From: Beta vulgaris subsp. vulgaris
Lineage: Eukaryota; Streptophyta; Magnoliopsida; Caryophyllales; Amaranthaceae
DNA: 64,000 nt
Direction: 5' to 3'
NCBI RefSeq assembly: GCF_026745355.1
Contig: NC_079207.1
Location: forward strand, 15,262,150-15,326,149
The number at the start of each line of letters is the position of its first letter. The stretch's first letter is position 1. Positions 10,898-22,226 of the stretch are shown piece after piece. The translations under genes and the position numbers were made by a program. The notes below the pieces were generated by a model. It had not been told where the DNA came from. It saw only the letters and a program-made list of their open reading frames with translations, and did not search any database.

Positions 10898-12189
10898 TGT
10901 TGTGCATGTACATGTTATGTTTTATGCACATGTTATGTTTTGATGATGAAAATTAATATAATATGTTATAGCATGAAAGTATGTAACACTGCAACAGATG
11001 CATGAAGAAAAAATTGATAAACGAAGACTTTGAAGAAAAGAAGAATCAAGAATGAAGTTCGAGTTTATAATTTCTTAGAATAGTAACTTTAGATTAAAAT
11101 GTAATATGCTTAGTAATATGCAATGTGCTCAATATAGAAATATAAAGTTAATATAATTATTATCTTCTTTGAGTTAGGAAAGTAAATAATTATATTAAAA
11201 TTATATTTCTATATAAAAAGGAAATAAGTTTTCAAAATCAGAAATCAAAAGGGATTAGGAAAACGAGTTTTTAAAGAAAAAGATTTTCTAAAAGTTGCGT
11301 GTAAAAAGAAGGTTTTTAATAAAAACAAGTTTTATAAAAGATTTTGATAAAAAACGTGTATTGAAAAGATTTTGATAAAAACAAGTTTTTGAAAAAGATT
11401 TTGATAAAAATCGGTTTTTGATAAAAACGTGTTTTCAAAGAAAAGATTTGTATAAAAACGTGTTTTCAGTTTTTCTAAAAGGATTTGGAAAAATACTTTA
11501 AGTTGAAAAAGAAAATCTATATGGAAAACTTATCTTTGTTTGTTTAAAAGATAAAGATAGAAAAAGATAAAGTTTATCCCTTAAATCAAGGATTAAAAGA
11601 TAAAGATATTTTTAAGTGATTTTCGTCCTAACCAAGCCTATAAAAGGGAATTAGAATTCACTTTTAAATCTCACGTTTTCAGAGAGATAAATCGAGTCTA
11701 ATTAAAAAGCTGAAAACTATTTCCTTGGCACTGAGCATAGCACTGAGCGGTTAGGTTTAAGTTACTATTTCACAATTGTAATTGTCCTCTATTTGCTTGA
11801 CTAAGAAGCACATCTTTGAGGATCGTTCTTTTATGTAACTTTTACATTTTAGAGAGTGTCAACACTTAGAGTTAAGTGTTGGGAGTCATTACTAGGGTTA
11901 GTAGTGAGGGGAATCGTATTGTATCAAGAGTTTGATATTTTAGGATTCAAAGAAATAAAAGAGTTTTTGTTTCTGGACGTAGATCTCAGAGGTGAGATTG
12001 AACCACGTTATATCTTGTGTCAAATCTGATATCTTTTAAGTTTATTATTCGCAAAAACGTAAATTAGCGATTTTCGAGTGTTCGGCTCAGAGCCTGGCAC
12101 TGAGCCGTAAAAGGATTTTTGCGAAAAACGATTAGATTTCACCACTCAATTCAACCCCCCCTTCTTGAGTGTTCCCTTGGGTTCCAACA
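10898..12189 (+). repeat. 3' LTR of forward Sirevirus
   Basis: Second copy of the LTR at 1999-3285, with TG/CA ends and the GGTAC duplication directly after it. It keeps a TATA box (TATAAAAG, 11639-11646), missing in the 5' copy. It carries the same two pairs of 12-bp words, at 11727-11750 and 12084-12107. Confidence 0.93.
11639..11646 (+). promoter_or_regulatory. TATA box of the Sirevirus 3' LTR
   Basis: TATAAAAG in the middle of the LTR, in the position expected for the retrotransposon core promoter. The minus-strand relative has the same box in its 3' LTR (36401-36408). Start of transcription about 25-30 bases downstream is inferred, not seen. Confidence 0.6.
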
Positions 12190-12194
12190 GGTAC

Positions 12195-12555
12195 TATTTT
12201 CCGATTGTATGAAGGCGGTGCAACTCATTGACCAAGAAGTAACCCAAACTAACATTTATACTAATGTTATATGTAAATGCAGGGAGTTAGCCCGGAAGTT
12301 TGAGGAATTCAAGGCCTGGCACTGTAGGAGGCAAGACAACAAAGCTTGCGGACCGAATGGCGAAGTTTTGCATGGAACATGAAGACCAACAAATATGTAA
12401 TAGCGTAGCTATTATTTTCAATCAAGTCCCTAGCTACTGCGTAGAAACGTATTTGGACGAATGTATTAGTGAAACCACTAGGTTTGACTCTGTGGAGTTT
12501 GTTTGACACTTTGATTTAATTTAATGCATCCTTTATTTCACCAAAAAAAAAAACC
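12195..12555 (+). pseudogene. LINE RNase H end, 3' UTR and poly(A)
   Basis: This continues the LINE ORF interrupted at 1998. Removing the Copia element and one GGTAC copy makes the reading frame run straight across the junction into LFSDCMKAVQLI, the RNase H segment carrying the third catalytic Asp. A one-base shift near 12345 separates this from the last RNase H motif (KLADRMAKFC, in the next frame), and the ORF ends at 12506. A short 3' UTR leads to an A-rich tract at about 12542-12553, taken as the LINE tail. No target duplication could be checked because the 5' end is outside the window. Confidence 0.85.
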
Positions 12556-14194
12556 CAAAATTCTACTAATTCTAATCAACATAGTTTAATCACAATGGAA
12601 GCGTTATCAAGATAAAATTTGACCTATTACCACAACATTCTCAATTTATAAGGAAGAGAATATCGAAATACCTCAAAACACACTCCATACATTACTTAAT
12701 GTATACAAAGATGTTCCGATAGAAGCTCCTGGGTTACATACACCAAAATCTGACTAAAATTCAGTAGTCTATCACTTGCTTAACTATGTATATAGAAGTC
12801 ATTACTTAATTCACATTATAAAACTTTATTACAAAAGTAAACACCTTCATCATATATCCTCGTACTATCTTGCATCAAAATCAAACTCTGCCACCCACCA
12901 AGTGACAGGCCACAGAAATGACAAAACAATCAGCAAAGCTGAGTACACACTGTGTAATAGAAAATACAAGTTTAGGTGTATTTTGAAAACTAACACATAG
13001 TTATAATAACAAATAATCACATTCAACTTAATTACCATAGTTTCACAAAATCAAATCGTATGCATGTGCCATAGATAAATTGATTTCTTAGGTGGTTGTT
13101 ATTCGTTCCTGATCTCGAAAAGTAGCTAGCATGGAAATGACAAGATAAAATTTCCTATCTTCTTGCCTCCCACAATTTCCTCCGCCAATTTTGTGGCCCC
13201 CTCCTATAATCCCCAATTTGATTTTGACACTATTGAGTGTGATTGCGATGAAATATGATGACTGCTCTTGTTTCACATTGAGAGATTTGTAAAATATTAC
13301 ACCATTGCACCAGTGTATAGGAGGAGAGAGGAGGCGAGGTTTGAAGCAGGGGAGGAGATAAGATAAGGGTTTGAACAAGGTAGGGGAGTCGAGAGAAATT
13401 AAATAAAAAGAGGAGTGAATATATATAAGGTGCAAAAAAAGAATAAAAATTCAAGATTCTAGATTTCCGACGGAATCTCCAACCTCCGATCACATTTATG
13501 ATGTGCATTTGCACCTCGAGTTAAAGCTCATGCTACGGAATATATCCGTTAAATGTTATGATGTTTAGTGCACTTGAACTATAGTTCGTGTTGTACTAGT
13601 CAATTAACCCTCCTAGCTCGTTCTAGCATGCGTATGCATAGAGAACCAAATTTTTTGGGTATAAAGGGCACCACTTGGAATGATTAACTTAATATGTTAA
13701 TTTGAAGTATATTGTGCTGAGCATATCTAAAGGTATATATATAGTAGTATATAACTATACATTTTTTATATTTGTCATGTCAATAATAGCTTTATCATGG
13801 TTCAAATTTTGTAATGAATGCGTAATCCATAACTTACGTGGCTTTTTTTTCTCTTATTAACTGTATTAACTAGAATTTTCAAATTGAGAGAGCAAATCAG
13901 TTAGAGATACTATAAAACCCTAAAGATAAATTAGAGAGTTTAATAGAATGATCAAATTATCTCCATGTATCATCATGTCATATTAAAAGTTCGTGATTTC
14001 TCCTATTTAAAATTTCAGGTAAATTTTGTGTGTTGTTTATTAAAAATTCTTATTTATTAATTTATGTTGATTCCAACCAGTTATATTCGATTGCCAGATT
14101 TGTTAGCCACAACATTTTCATTCCTTACAACATTATCTAAATATAAAATATACAGTATGATTTAGCATTTGTCCTCTAAAACATCCATATATTA
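12556..14194. other. Intergenic, no gene recognised
   Basis: AT-rich sequence between the LINE tail and the ankyrin gene. Short ORFs on the minus strand at 13088-13514 have no recognisable features and no coding-like composition. Nothing else could be supported here apart from the likely 3' flank of the ankyrin gene. Confidence 0.5.
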
Positions 14195-14938
14195 TCAATA
14201 ATGCACTCCACTTATTCCCTTCTCACAAGCTAACAGCATGAGAGTGAAGGGAACATGAAAGACATAACGCAAAATTTTAATCCTAATGCAAGACGTTGGT
14301 GAATATAGAGGAATAAAGAAAACAAAGAGTGCACTTAAGAAGACCCCTCCCATAATTAACACCATAATACCTAACCAAGAAACTATAGTGTGCAGCACCA
14401 CATACAAAGCCGCCATGAATGCTACAGACATCATGGCGAGGGATATACCGAGCAATGGAAGCGCGAAGTCGAGTGATAATAGGACGAGCCTGAGATCATC
14501 AAGGTGAGCCCATATGAGGGTGACCGCAGCAAGGATGGCGCTATACATGGCAATGGTGTTGGTGATCACAAAGACTTGAAAGGCACACTTGTGGGCTAGA
14601 GTGGCCATGCCTTCGTCGGGCTTGTCGTTGTTATAGCCACCAGGGATGCTGGAGCCGGAAGCGTAGGTTACTGTGGCTACTAGGGTGGAAACTAATAAAA
14701 GTGTGTTGATTCTCTCTTTGTACTTAATTTTTCGTTTTGTTTTGGAATGGCTTTGCACTAGGGTTAGTGGTTGGTTTTGCGCCATAAAGGTGGTTGACCT
14801 ATGGTGATTGTTTACAAGTAAGGGTGCACTACTGAGGTTATGTGTGGTTAATTCTGCGTCAATATAGTTTATGTTGAAGTAGTGCAATTGGGGGGCTCTT
14901 GGGACACCCGCATATCTTAAAGCCAACCAAGTCAAGCG
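14195..14938 (-). CDS. Exon 3 of the ankyrin-PGG gene
   Basis: Splice acceptor ATGCAG precedes 14938; the exon is 248 codons including TGA at 14195-14197. It encodes the linker and PGG domain, with hydrophobic spans at LLLVSTLVATVTYA, ITNTIAMYSAILAAVTLIW, FALPLLGISLAMMSVAFMA and WLGIMVLIMGGVFLSALFVF. Confidence 0.88.
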   Translation of the reverse strand, partial: RLTWLALRYAGVPRAPQLHYFNINYIDAELTTHNLSSAPLLVNNHHRSTTFMAQNQPLTLVQSHSKTKRKIKYKERINTLLLVSTLVATVTYASGSSIPGGYNNDKPDEGMATLAHKCAFQVFVITNTIAMYSAILAAVTLIWAHLDDLRLVLLSLDFALPLLGISLAMMSVAFMAALYVVLHTIVSWLGIMVLIMGGVFLSALFVFFIPLYSPTSCIRIKILRYVFHVPFTLMLLACEKGISGVHY

Positions 14939-17900
14939 CTGCATAATTGAAAATAAAAAGATTTATTAATACCGTACTGATAGTTCAAAAAAAAAGTAAT
15001 GTCATGGTTGTCAACTAATTATTGTTCTAAGTGGTAGCTATTAGTTGTTAAACATAGCTATTCAGAATTGATGTCAAAAATAAAAACAACTTCTGAAATA
15101 TATAGTGTTTGTTAAAGTTAAAACTATATTCTTGGATTAGTATACTGTATATAGTAATAAGAGATGAACTATAATCTACTTGTGTAATGTGTTTTTTTAA
15201 ATTTTTTGACACTTCATCGATCACCAAAAACTACCTAAAAACTTTGTTTCATCATATATCATTTTGCTCCTTTAATAAAACTTCTATAATCAATTAAGTT
15301 AGAGTCTTTATGCTATCAATTTTGAAACATTACCTTAAAAACACAAGTGCCACTTTTTTCATGATATTGCAAATATCATATACGCCCTCCGTCGCCCATA
15401 ACTATACTCGCTCAGAGCTTCTTTCCATTGCCCAAGATAAATGTATATCAATTTATGACAATTACAAATTGCTTATATTACCATAGAATACAAGTTGATA
15501 ATGTATTATGTATATATTGAAAATAGACGATTTGAGTAATCTTTGAATATATTTTCTAAATAAATATCTTATCTTTGATTTCCTAATACAATTAGGGTTG
15601 TCATTAGTTTGTACCCTATTTTTATTGATAAATGGAAATCACTAGCACGGAGTTTCACTAAGGCTATGTTCAGTTAGCTAAAAACAAAATGTAAGCGTAA
15701 GTACCTCGTCAAATGAAGGAACATCGTCTCCATAATCCTCAGCAATGTCAAGAGCTGTACATCCACCCTTGTTCTGGACGGTTAACTTGACTCTTTCATC
15801 CCATGTTAAAACATAAACCACTTCAGGATGTTTCTCTTTGGCACCCAAAAGCAATGGAGTGTTGCCATCTTCATCTTTCATGTTGATCATCGTCTCGAGT
15901 TCCGGCTGTCGTAAAACATACTTAACAACCTCAGCTTTCCCACTTGCAGCTGCCACATGAAGGATGTTTTGGCCCTTTTTGTTCAGCAATAACCTTGAAT
16001 TCGTAGGCAACTTTGTAAAGAACTCCTTGACTACTTTCATATTGCCTCCGCTGCATGCCGAATGGATAGGAAAGAAGCCATTATTGTCGATTTTGAATGC
16101 TTGGTTTATGAATGTATCGATGATGTACTTAACCCCATCATGGAAGCCTATATAAGCCGCATATGATAGTGGTCTTCTTCCCATTTCATCTGTCGTCTTA
16201 TATAAAAGTTCACTATATTCTTTCAATATCATTTCCAAGATATCTGCCCATTTCGAGTAAAATGGATGTAAGTTGTTTATGTAATAAACTTGCAAATTTA
16301 ATTTTATAATGTTTACAGGAAATGGACCTGTCTAAAGCCGGCGCAACTCTTATAAGGTAACTAAAATTGAAGGTGATAAGAATCAAACCTCTAACCTCAT
16401 AGTAGAATATGAGAGCTCTTAGCATTTCAACTCACTTAATACATGCAAATAAAAAGCAAAGGTAAATTCCCTGGTTATTAAGATTACATTTTACTAGAGA
16501 TAACAAACATGAATTTGCATTAAAAACAGTGGCGGATCCAGGATTTGAGCCACGTGGGTTCGGAGTTGTTCAAACATAAGTTCCGAAATTACGTTTACTA
16601 TCTAGAGTTGTATCTTTTTTAATGAAAAGAGAAACTTTCAACAATTGTACTTAGCAGAGGTTCCATTCTTAATTATATCGTCACAAAAGATAACAAAATA
16701 AATATTTGTATAACAAAAGACTATCATTATCTTCTAAAACAAAAACAGTTATAAAACGAACTACGGATCGAGTATCAATTATTACGACGATTTTCTTTAA
16801 ATCCACTACTAACCAAGTGTTGAAAGTAATTACATATCTATGATACGAAACGATGAAAAAAAAGAAATAATATAGAAACTAGCACAAATGAAATCTAAAA
16901 TGACAACTAACAACAAATTCAACACCAATATGCTCTTCGTATTATAGTTTGGGTGAATTGATGTATAAATTCTTCCATGTCAAATGTTAATATTCACACA
17001 TTTAGTTTATAAAATGCACCTATAATCTTTTTATAAATATTAACACACATTTCATTACATATCACGTAAGTATATGAGCAGTGAATGTCAAGTAATTAAT
17101 ATAGTTAGTGCATGATTATTTGATTCCTAAAGCAAGAAAACTGAGAAGAGAATGAAAATAATTTTCTACTTATTTTCGCACATATCGTGTGCATATAAAA
17201 CTAGTAATATTTAATTGGAGGGTGATATATTTACAAATATAAAGGAGAGGTAATTAATAAAGGAAGAACTAAAAGAACGAAATAGAATACTAAGATATAA
17301 AACATTAGCTATAGTCCATTAGACTTGTAGTAATATAGACCACTAGACTTGTAGTAATAAAAAGTAAGGAAAAGGGAAAGCAACAATAAAATGACCTTTT
17401 AAGAAGAGTAGAACCTGCGACCTTGAACACAAGGACTCAAAAAAACACGCAGACTACCACTGGAACACAATAATACATACTGAAATAATACGCGCGCTTA
17501 ATATATATCCGGTATTATTTCCTTAGTTTTCCAATTTTACCCGATTTTTCTCCGAATCCACGTGGGTTCAGTTGAACCCACTGAACCCACGTTGGATCCG
17601 CCACTGATTAAAAAAACATGTATTTGCTTTATATGGTATACTTCTCAAACTTTGGAGAAATAGACTACCTCATTTCGAATATATATTCAAATATCAAGTT
17701 TTTCAAATCTTTATCTAATACTTCCTCCATTATTTATGCTCTTTTCGACTGAATTGAAATAAACTGAATTTGTCTAAATTGTACAGAACCGAACATAATA
17801 TGTTTGAATTTAATTGAAGTGAATGAAAACTATGAGAGAAAAATAAGCGAACTAATTGAACAGAATTCTGAAATAAAATGAATTTTCATTAATTCAAACT

Positions 17901-20900
17901 AAACAGAGCCTTAATAGTTGCAACCAAATGGTTTAATTAGTGTGCAGTTTTAGGATCATGATAGACAAGAAAAATGGACAAACTAATCAGAAAATTTTAA
18001 ATACTTGCAAGAAGTAATTAAATTGTAAGGTCCGAAAATTATTTCAAAATACTTGTTTGTCTATCTTATCCGTCAAGCTCCTAAAATTATGTGATAATCC
18101 ACTTGATTTCAATTATTAAATAACATAGTAAGTACATAATTAAAATGTCAAAAGTTAGACACTGTCAAACATGCAAAACATATGCAACGGAACTAAAAAA
18201 ACAAAGAAGAAACAATTTATATATAGGAAGATAATTTATATGAAACATCCCATCGATGTACAATCGATTAGACTTGTGCACACAATTCAATAATTGTTAG
18301 TAAGATGCTATATATTTTTCATAAATAAAAAGTGTAACGACAAGAATTTAAAAAAAAATGATAAAGAGAATTAATGAAGAGAGTCCATATCATTTGATGA
18401 GATGTACTCCTTTTAAAACCGTTTCTTCACTTTTATGCGGTATTTCTCCCCCTCAAAGAAAGAAACAAAAATTATTAAAAGAAATGATCTAATTTTAATA
18501 TAAAAATAGACTTAGTTACTAAATAGATAAAACTAGTTATTAAAAGAAATTAAATAAATTACTATTAGACTAATTTTCTCTTTTAATATTGGATTTATCA
18601 TTATTTAATTTTAATTTAAAAATAAACAATCTCTTATAAGACAAACTAAAAAAATGTTACCTCACATCTTTGACCTAATCAAACCCTCATATAGTGATAT
18701 GATATATTTGTTGGTTTCTGTGCTTCAAATGAGTGGTGAAGAGAAACAGTACTGTTCCTTAGCGGTGTAGGATTAGTGCTTTGTATCCGTTACTTTCATT
18801 TCTAATAGTGCAGTATTACGTGGGATCATGTTCGACACTAACTTTAGGATTTGATATGTACAAGGCTATTAAAAGCCCTCTTTATTCAGTGAAATGATTT
18901 AAATGGTTTCCCTCTATTATTATCTCATGTATGGCTCTACTTGCTTCTAGTATAGGTCAGGTAGTGTGCTTATCTATCTTAAAAAACTATGCCAGGGCCG
19001 GTTCTGAGGGTAGGCAAGGAGTGCCACCGCCCAGGGCCCACGATCGTTTGGGGCCCAAAAAAAGAAATTAACTATGACCAATTAAATAAAAATTGATACA
19101 CTTTTTGAATATTTAGTGAAATTTGTGCTATTTTTGTGCAATTTTTAATAATATTATGTGCTTATTTTTTATTGGTATCATTAACAAAATATAAATTATA
19201 GTTTTAGGTACGAAGGTTTTAATTATATGACCTATAAAATATTAGGATCGACTCATATAGGGGCCTTTATTTTTAGATCCGCCTAGGGCCCAAAAATTAT
19301 CAGGAACGGCCTGAACTATGCTTTGCTCTTGCCTAGTACTAGCCTTATTTACACGTTACACGTGCGTAAAATGTAACTGTTTTGCAAGTTTTTAAGCATC
19401 GATTTCTTTTTTTTCTAAATCAGATAATTGTACTTTGTATTTTTTGTTTTTAAGTAGGGGTATATGGTCAAAAAAAAGTGGACACCAAAATATTCAAGAG
19501 TTCACATATATAATAGAGATATTTCTCCAACAATATTTTCTGGGTACTTAGCTTATTCTCCTCTCTTGTATATTTCCCGCCCATACTTTTATTGGTATTT
19601 TCGAGCCTGATTGACAAAAGTAGTTATTGCGATTAGCTGTAAAAGTGGTTGTCAACGATATGATGAAAAATAAAGTGAGTAACTAAGAGCAAGTTGTGTT
19701 TAAGTGAGAGTCACTGGAAAATGTTAACATTTTAATTCGTAGTAACATTTTCATAGTTTCATTAAATGAATGGGTAGACTAACATGTGCGTACTAACCAC
19801 TATTCATCAACTCATTTGAAGCAGTAGTATTGAGATCTAACTAATGAGAAAATATAGTAAATAGGAGATGACATTGAGATCTGGAGTAGTAGTATTGAGA
19901 TCAAATTAGAAGTAAAATGATAACTTTGCCATTAACGAAAACAAAGAAGAAGAAAGTTTTTTCTTTTCAAGTGACTTAGTAAGAGTATCTTTGTGACTTT
20001 GTTATTTATTGCATAATTACCAATTATCAATTACAATACTCTAATAAACTCAGTCGCATTCCAATCACTATTCCACAAACTCTCATGCTCATATAGCATA
20101 TGCGTCTTTTTTTTGGACTTGGAAAAGGAATATAGGAAGTTTATTTAAAACAAAGAAAGTGATTGGTAGTGAATTTATAAGTTAGAATATAGAAATGGAA
20201 TTTAAAACTGTACCTCGTACTATGACAATTCTAAATTCTAATTAATTACTGATAGAGTATTGTAAGTACCTATCTTTTTGGCGATAATTGCAGCATGAAC
20301 AACTGATTTCCCTTCCAACAATTGATTCTCAGCATCCGGATATGCTGCAACTACATCTTCAGAAAGCATGTCTCTAACAAGCTCCCAAAATTCTGCTTTA
20401 ATCGCCAAATAAAGTGGAGAAATCCCCTGCTTATTCAACTGGTAAAATGTTTTAGGGCATTTCCTGAACAAAAACTTAGCCATTTCCTCTTGCTGATTCT
20501 CTAATGCAATATGAAGGGCAGTGTTCTTATAATCATCATGATTTTCCCTCTCCAACATCGAAATATCACCAAGAACTAATTTCTTAACAGCGTCTAGCTG
20601 ACAAGATTTTGCAGCAACATGGATAGGAAGATCACCATTCAAGTTTTGAACTTGGAGAAGTTCTGGACTTTGTTGAATGATCAACTCAATGATGTTTGAT
20701 GATCCTGTACTCGCCGCCAAATGAAGGATGGTGCTGTTATCAGACTCCCAGACAAGATCAGAGAATTTGCCGCCCTCGTCGACTACACCCTTCAAGCCAT
20801 TGATGTCGTTGTTCAGAAGCATTGCATAGTGGGCTGCGTTGATGGTGGTCTTGGGTGATGAATGTAGTGTGCTAGTGGTTGATGATAGTATAGATAACGA

Positions 20901-21005
20901 TGATAATGATGATCTGATCATACGAGCGCTGCTGATACTGCTTGGATCACCTTGTAGTTGGTGGTCATTAGTGGGAAGTTGTTGGTGTTGTTGTTGTACA
21001 GCCAT
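14195..21005 (-). CDS. ACD6-like ankyrin repeat protein with PGG membrane domain
   Basis: Three-exon gene: exon 1 at 21005-20270, exon 2 at 16243-15705, exon 3 at 14938-14195. All junctions are GT/AG and the phases fit (736 + 539 + 744 bases, 672 codons plus stop counted in 2019). Residues 1-55 are a Gln/Ser-rich, probably disordered leader. About eight ankyrin repeats follow over residues 56-420 (for example TILHLAAS, LPIHVAAK, TALHIALE, GRRPLSYAAY). Exon 3 starts RLTWLALRYAGVPRAP and carries the PGG domain (KERINTLLLVSTLVATVTYA, then GSSIPGGYNND) with about four membrane spans. Arabidopsis relatives (ACD6, ITN1 and similar) act at membranes in salicylate defence or stress signalling; function here is inferred from family only. 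No lesion is seen. Intron 1 is 4026 bp and holds two hAT-type insertions; intron 2 is 766 bp. Confidence 0.88.
15705..16243 (-). CDS. Exon 2 of the ankyrin-PGG gene
   Basis: Acceptor GGGCAG before 16243 and donor GAG/GTACTT after 15705. It encodes ankyrin repeats with the usual TPL and LHVAA signatures, joined in phase to exon 1 through a split Asp codon. Confidence 0.88.
16527..17606. mobile_element. hAT-type non-autonomous element in intron 1
   Basis: Ends CAGTGGCGGATCCA and TGGATCCGCCACTG are inverted copies, and the 8-bp duplication ATTAAAAA flanks it (16519-16526 and 17607-17614). An 8-bp duplication and CAGTG ends indicate hAT. The 1080-bp interior has no transposase ORF. Confidence 0.88.
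18460..18655. repeat. Repeat shared by intron 1 of both ankyrin genes (copy 1)
   Basis: Clearly related, base for base over about 190 bp with small gaps, to 24935-25125, which lies in intron 1 of the neighbouring ankyrin gene in the same orientation. It is best explained as old intron sequence kept after tandem duplication, though a dispersed repeat is possible. Confidence 0.6.
18993..19313. mobile_element. Short hAT-type MITE in intron 1
   Basis: A 321-bp element with ends CAGGGCCGGTTCTGAG and, inverted, CAGGCCGTTCCTGA. The 8-bp duplication AACTATGC lies on both sides (18985-18992 and 19314-19321). It contains paired GGGCCC-rich inverted blocks but no coding region. Confidence 0.88.
20270..21005 (-). 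CDS. Exon 1 of the ankyrin-PGG gene
   Basis: Starts at the ATG at 21005 (MAVQQQHQQLPTND); donor GATAG/GTACTT at 20270/20269. It encodes the Gln/Ser-rich leader and the first five ankyrin repeats. Confidence 0.88.
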
Positions 21006-21097
21006 GAATCATGAATGAATGAACTTCAATAATGAACAGAGCACTTACCAGTTACCACTTAATTTACTTACTAGTCAGTACTTATTACTTATTAGTC

Positions 21098-21113
21098 ATA
21101 TATATATAATGTG
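21098..21113 (-). promoter_or_regulatory. Possible TATA element of the ankyrin-PGG gene
   Basis: TTATATATATATGAC read on the minus strand, about 95-105 bases upstream of the ATG. Position and sequence are reasonable for a plant TATA box, but the transcript start is unknown. Confidence 0.35.
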
Positions 21114-21991
21114 GTCCTTGTTTAATAATTTGTGAAGATGATATCCTATAGCCTATAGGGGTTATATTTTAGTTTTTTTTGGTTGCTTTGAGAGCTATGA
21201 CTATGAGGGACAAAAAAATTGGAGCTGGAAAGAGAAAGGCATGCTATTTTATACTACTATTGACAGTGGAAATAATACTTTTGTAAAGATAATCTGAATA
21301 ATTGAGGGGAAAGACAGATGATGGAACAATTTGTCTTTTATATATTGTTTTTGTCCAAACTGGGTTCTTTATTTTTGAGGTGCGTTTGAGGGGTGGGGGA
21401 TGAACTAAGTTCTAACCAATTGTATGCAAGATAATTCCTGTTGCATGATTGCCAATTTACACAAACTAGTCCAGTCTTATAATTGGAAAAATATCATAGA
21501 CCTGGAAAAATGATCTTTTGAGTAAGTTAAGGTTAATTAAACAAAATTTTAGGGTTTGAAATGTGTGTTTCTACCAATGTGTCATGAGATTCTGTCAAGG
21601 CTTCATGTACCTTTTTCTATTAGGTGGAATCAATGTTTTGAGTTATGTGTGATTCTTAAATTATCGGTAATGGATTGGTGGGTTCAGGTCAGTTAGTTTA
21701 ATAATTTTCAAGTTTGAAGTGTGTTATATATAAATAGTTTTCAATTTATTTGTAATTGGTCGCTCCAGTTTAAGTGTTCATGTTAATTCTTTGTCATATA
21801 ACCAGATCATTCTTGATTCCTAATGTGTCTATTTTAGATCTGGATGTACCAGATCCAAATTAAAGCTACTTCAATTAATTCAAAATTAGATCATCATTTA
21901 ATTTATTTTTAGTTGGTTTAGTACGCTTCCAGTTTAAGTCACCGTGTTAATTCTTTGTCATATAATCAAATCATTCTTGATTTCCAATGTA

Positions 21992-22226
21992 CTCCCTCTA
22001 TTTCAAAATATAAGGCATTCACGCTTTACGAAAATTTGCTTTGACCACAAATATCTCTCAAATACGATAAGTAAAAATTATAAAAATCATACCGTTGGAT
22101 TCGTCTTGAAAAATACTATAATAATATTATTTTTTAAAATTTTATATCAACATAAATTGAGAGTAATTAACGGTCAAAGTTCGACTTCGAACATCGTGCG
22201 TGCTTTATATTGTGAAATGGAGGGAG
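21992..22226. mobile_element. Stowaway (mariner-type) MITE
   Basis: 235 bp with ends CTCCCTCTATTTCAAAATAT and, inverted, CTCCCTCCATTTCACAATAT, flanked by TA on both sides (21990-21991 and 22227-22228). This is the classic Stowaway terminus and target site. Confidence 0.9.

Larger units (their letters stand above)
1999..12189 (+). mobile_element. Sirevirus-type Copia LTR retrotransposon (forward copy)
   Basis: A complete but decayed 10,191-bp element inserted in the LINE RNase H region. It has long LTRs (1287 and 1292 bp) starting TG and ending CA, a 5-bp duplication GGTAC on both sides (1994-1998 and 12190-12194), a tRNA-Met primer site, gag, pol in Copia order (protease, integrase, RT, RNase H), and an extra proline-rich ORF between pol and the 3' LTR. 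Several polypurine tracts precede the 3' LTR. Size, Gag with two zinc knuckles and a coiled coil, the extra 3' ORF and the repeated PPTs together fit the Sirevirus (SIRE/Maximus) lineage. The LTRs differ by a few substitutions and small indels, so it is not recent. Confidence 0.93.

Noticed and set aside
13088..13514. Two overlapping minus-strand ORFs
   Set aside because: No recognisable domain, low-complexity composition and no splice or regulatory context.
15365..15420. Stowaway-like start (CGCCCTCCGTCGCCC) in intron 2
   Set aside because: No matching inverted end and no TA duplication could be found.
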